Positions 61,730-64,000 of a DNA stretch of 64,000 bases are shown here, one piece after another. The stretch comes from Lumbricus rubellus (taxonomy: Eukaryota; Annelida; Clitellata; Crassiclitellata; Lumbricidae): contig OX243811.1 in the NCBI GenBank assembly GCA_945859605.1, positions 32,961,719 to 33,025,718 of the forward strand, written 5' to 3'. Position numbers and translations under genes: made by a program. The notes under the pieces were generated by a model. That model ran no database searches, was not told the DNA's origin, and saw nothing but the letters and a program-made list of their open reading frames with translations. Each line of letters starts with the position of its first letter. Position 1 is the first letter of the stretch.

Positions 61730-64000
61730 TGAATGTTTCCAACTCCACGACAAGACAAATGTGACTTGCATCCTATAGGACGTAGGCTTTGAATTCTTTG
61801 TTCTGCATTGAACGTTCTTCGTCAAAGTTGAAATTCACGTATTCGTACATTGCATAGTTCGTCTCTGTTCGTGCCAATGAGGTTTTTAATTTCTACCAGG
61901 CGCCTTTCACCGCTCTGGGGTTTGCTGGTTTTTGGTGATGGTCGGTTTGCTTGACGATTATTATTTTTATCTAGGCCTATCCGACGTCTGTATGAATGCA
62001 TAGCCACATGTAAGCTTATATCGTGTTAGCTTACAACGCGTTAGAGAATCATTTTAACCTAGAGTCTGTTACAAATTTTACAATTGCTTTCATCTTCTAG
62101 GCGACCAGATATAACACTCGGGGCCTATCTATATAGTTATTATAGGCTAACTGGTGCATGGTACAACTGCATGGGGTGTGCCCATCCTCGTGGAATGGGT
62201 GCAATCTTTATTGGCATGACTGACTACGTCACTACTCTCTCATCAAGTACTTGTAGCAAGTCCTTCAATCAATTTGTCATCTGCCTTCGAGTTTCTGCCA
62301 CGAGGGTAATAACCAGATTGAACTTTATCGATCGAGTATAAACGGAACTCCGACAGATTTTAATCATCAGCTTGAGGTTCACCTTTGACCTATAGGGATG
62401 GGACATCGACCCTCCGCCAACTCCAATGCTGTACGCATGCACGCCTGCAGGCACTTGTGAGGTTATAAAACGATATTATATAAAAGCAATGAGTCCACTA
62501 TGATGCTTGCAAACACGAATATAGATCTAAGGGGAGCAAACGGGTAAAGTTATTATCACAGAGTTTGTTTAAGTGACTTCCGCAAATGCAGTCATGGGAC
62601 GCCGCCAGTAAATGCTATGACGTCGAGCAGCGTGGAATCCTTAGGATAAGTATACTCTGTTTGGTTGGTTCCATGCAGTTGACCAACTTCCCAGGTGTCA
62701 CTTAAACGAATAGATTGTTCAGTCTGTTCTACTTCACTATTGGGGTCAGTCAATGAGTACGAAACCATGATCTATATTTATATATAGAGAGAGATTGAAG
62801 TGTGTGTGTTCGTGTTTTATTGCCGATGCATGGCGCGCGCCTCAGCCGGATGAGAGACTTTGTCTCTATTGAACGATGAAATACGCCTATATTTCCTTTG
62901 CACGTGGTGAACAATGATTAGAGATTCTGGATTTTGGATTCTTGAGCTTCTTTGCTGAGCTTATATTTACCGACAAACATTGTTGAACCATTTGTGGCTT
63001 CTGTAGACCTGCGTCAGTTGATAAAGTCGGTGATTTTTTCTACAAGAAGTGAATTACGAGCATTAGTAACTGTGTTGAAAACTAAACAGTTCTATAGTCA
63101 CATCGACTGACTAAGAATTTGTTAGCAAAACGCAGAGAAACTTTCTTTATTCCATCAATATGACATAACAATTATTCTTAACAGCATATTTTACAGGTAA
63201 AACATAATAAATACCGCGGGTCAAGTGATGTGCACATGAACAGTTACTATATATAGGGTGGTCTGTTAGTAGAAAGGTGGGGTTCAAGTATCTCAGTAAT
63301 GGTTTATGTAGCGCTCATATCAAATTCAACAGTAGGTTAATAAGTGCATTGTCAGTGGAAAGATGAAACGACCAAATATAGGAAGTCAGATCGCCTGCCC
63401 TCATACGCCGGGGCCAAGAAAAATGAAGTCGCTAACCCTTTATACCCATGACTGCCAGTGCACAGGCTTGCCCAACGGTTTGAACCTCTTCTTAATAACG
63501 CTGATACGGAAAAGCACGGGTGCGCTGAAAGACTACATGGTTATTACTGAATAGGCCTATAGCTGAACTAGAAAGCCTCATGGATGGCGCCCGCAGATAG
63601 TGTTGCAGGACGGGAAAAACTCAATGGCCACGGCTAATTTTTACCATGAGCTTGGAAAATGCTTAGCAGGAAATTAAGAACATGTGTATTTTTTCATGAA
63701 GGCCTCTAAATGTAAAATTTATATGTTTCACTTTGTAGATTGTACATGTATCTTAGTGTATTAGCCTATAACAAAAACCAAAAAGTAGTATTTACATGTA
63801 TAATTCGTGTCAATTTTCCGGGGGGTGAAGAAATGTCTGAGTAGCACTGGTCTAAAGTCTGTATAATTATGATGTCCATTTCTTAGTTAATAATTATAAT
63901 AGGCCTATACAGTATACACGTTCTGAACTATTGCGAGTCAATTTAGGTCGATGAAGCAACGATCAACTGTACACGGTCTTTTCACTTAAACAAAATAATT
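61730..64000. other. Non-coding stretch to window end
   Basis: No gene supported; the longest frames are under 90 codons without domain or splice support. The last 60 bp (GGTCGATGAAGCAACGATC at about 63950) resemble the right subterminal array of the 2,048-bp element at about 8810, so another copy may begin at the edge. Confidence 0.5.

Overview
The window is animal nuclear DNA, AT-rich and intron-bearing. A complete eight-exon Rab2 GTPase gene, expanded microsatellites and many DNA transposons all point to a metazoan, and the repeat style suggests a marine invertebrate. I cannot name the species from sequence alone.

Layout. 1-11,000: repeat-dominated DNA with a hAT-type MITE, a degenerate mariner, a tRNA-derived SINE, two probable exons (one with a polyglutamine tract) of an unidentified minus-strand gene, and a LINE remnant split by a 2,048-bp inverted-repeat element that carries about 13 copies of a CRE-like motif. 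11,274-21,156: Rab2, plus strand, with hAT, mariner-like and TTAA MITE insertions in its introns. 21,157-25,913: 3' UTR, simple repeats, a long inverted-repeat MITE and a 40-bp minisatellite.

25,920-40,617: the centrepiece, a structurally complete 14,698-bp Polinton/Maverick (adintovirus-like) element. It has perfect 176-bp terminal inverted repeats, a perfect 6-bp target duplication (CTATAG) and 14 genes. It encodes its own replication (protein-primed-type PolB), integration (DDE integrase), virion assembly (double jelly-roll major capsid, penton-like minor capsid, packaging ATPase, adenain-like protease), probable entry functions (a trimeric-fibre-like protein with a C1q/TNF-like head, a parvovirus-type phospholipase A2, hydrophobic/basic virion proteins) and several little-known proteins. 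Most start codons lie inside a TATAAAATG-like motif. The integrase frame has no ATG and abuts a perfect -1 frameshift heptamer at the end of the phospholipase frame.

40,624-49,010: microsatellites and deeply nested hAT/foldback insertions, datable by an unoccupied duplicate of the target site. 49,459-56,000: a minus-strand Ty3/gypsy element, with a long 3' LTR that contains an ORF and a polyprotein running into a 200-base assembly gap. 56,201-64,000: microsatellites, another mariner-like element, a hAT MITE and AT-rich tandem repeats, with no convincing host gene.
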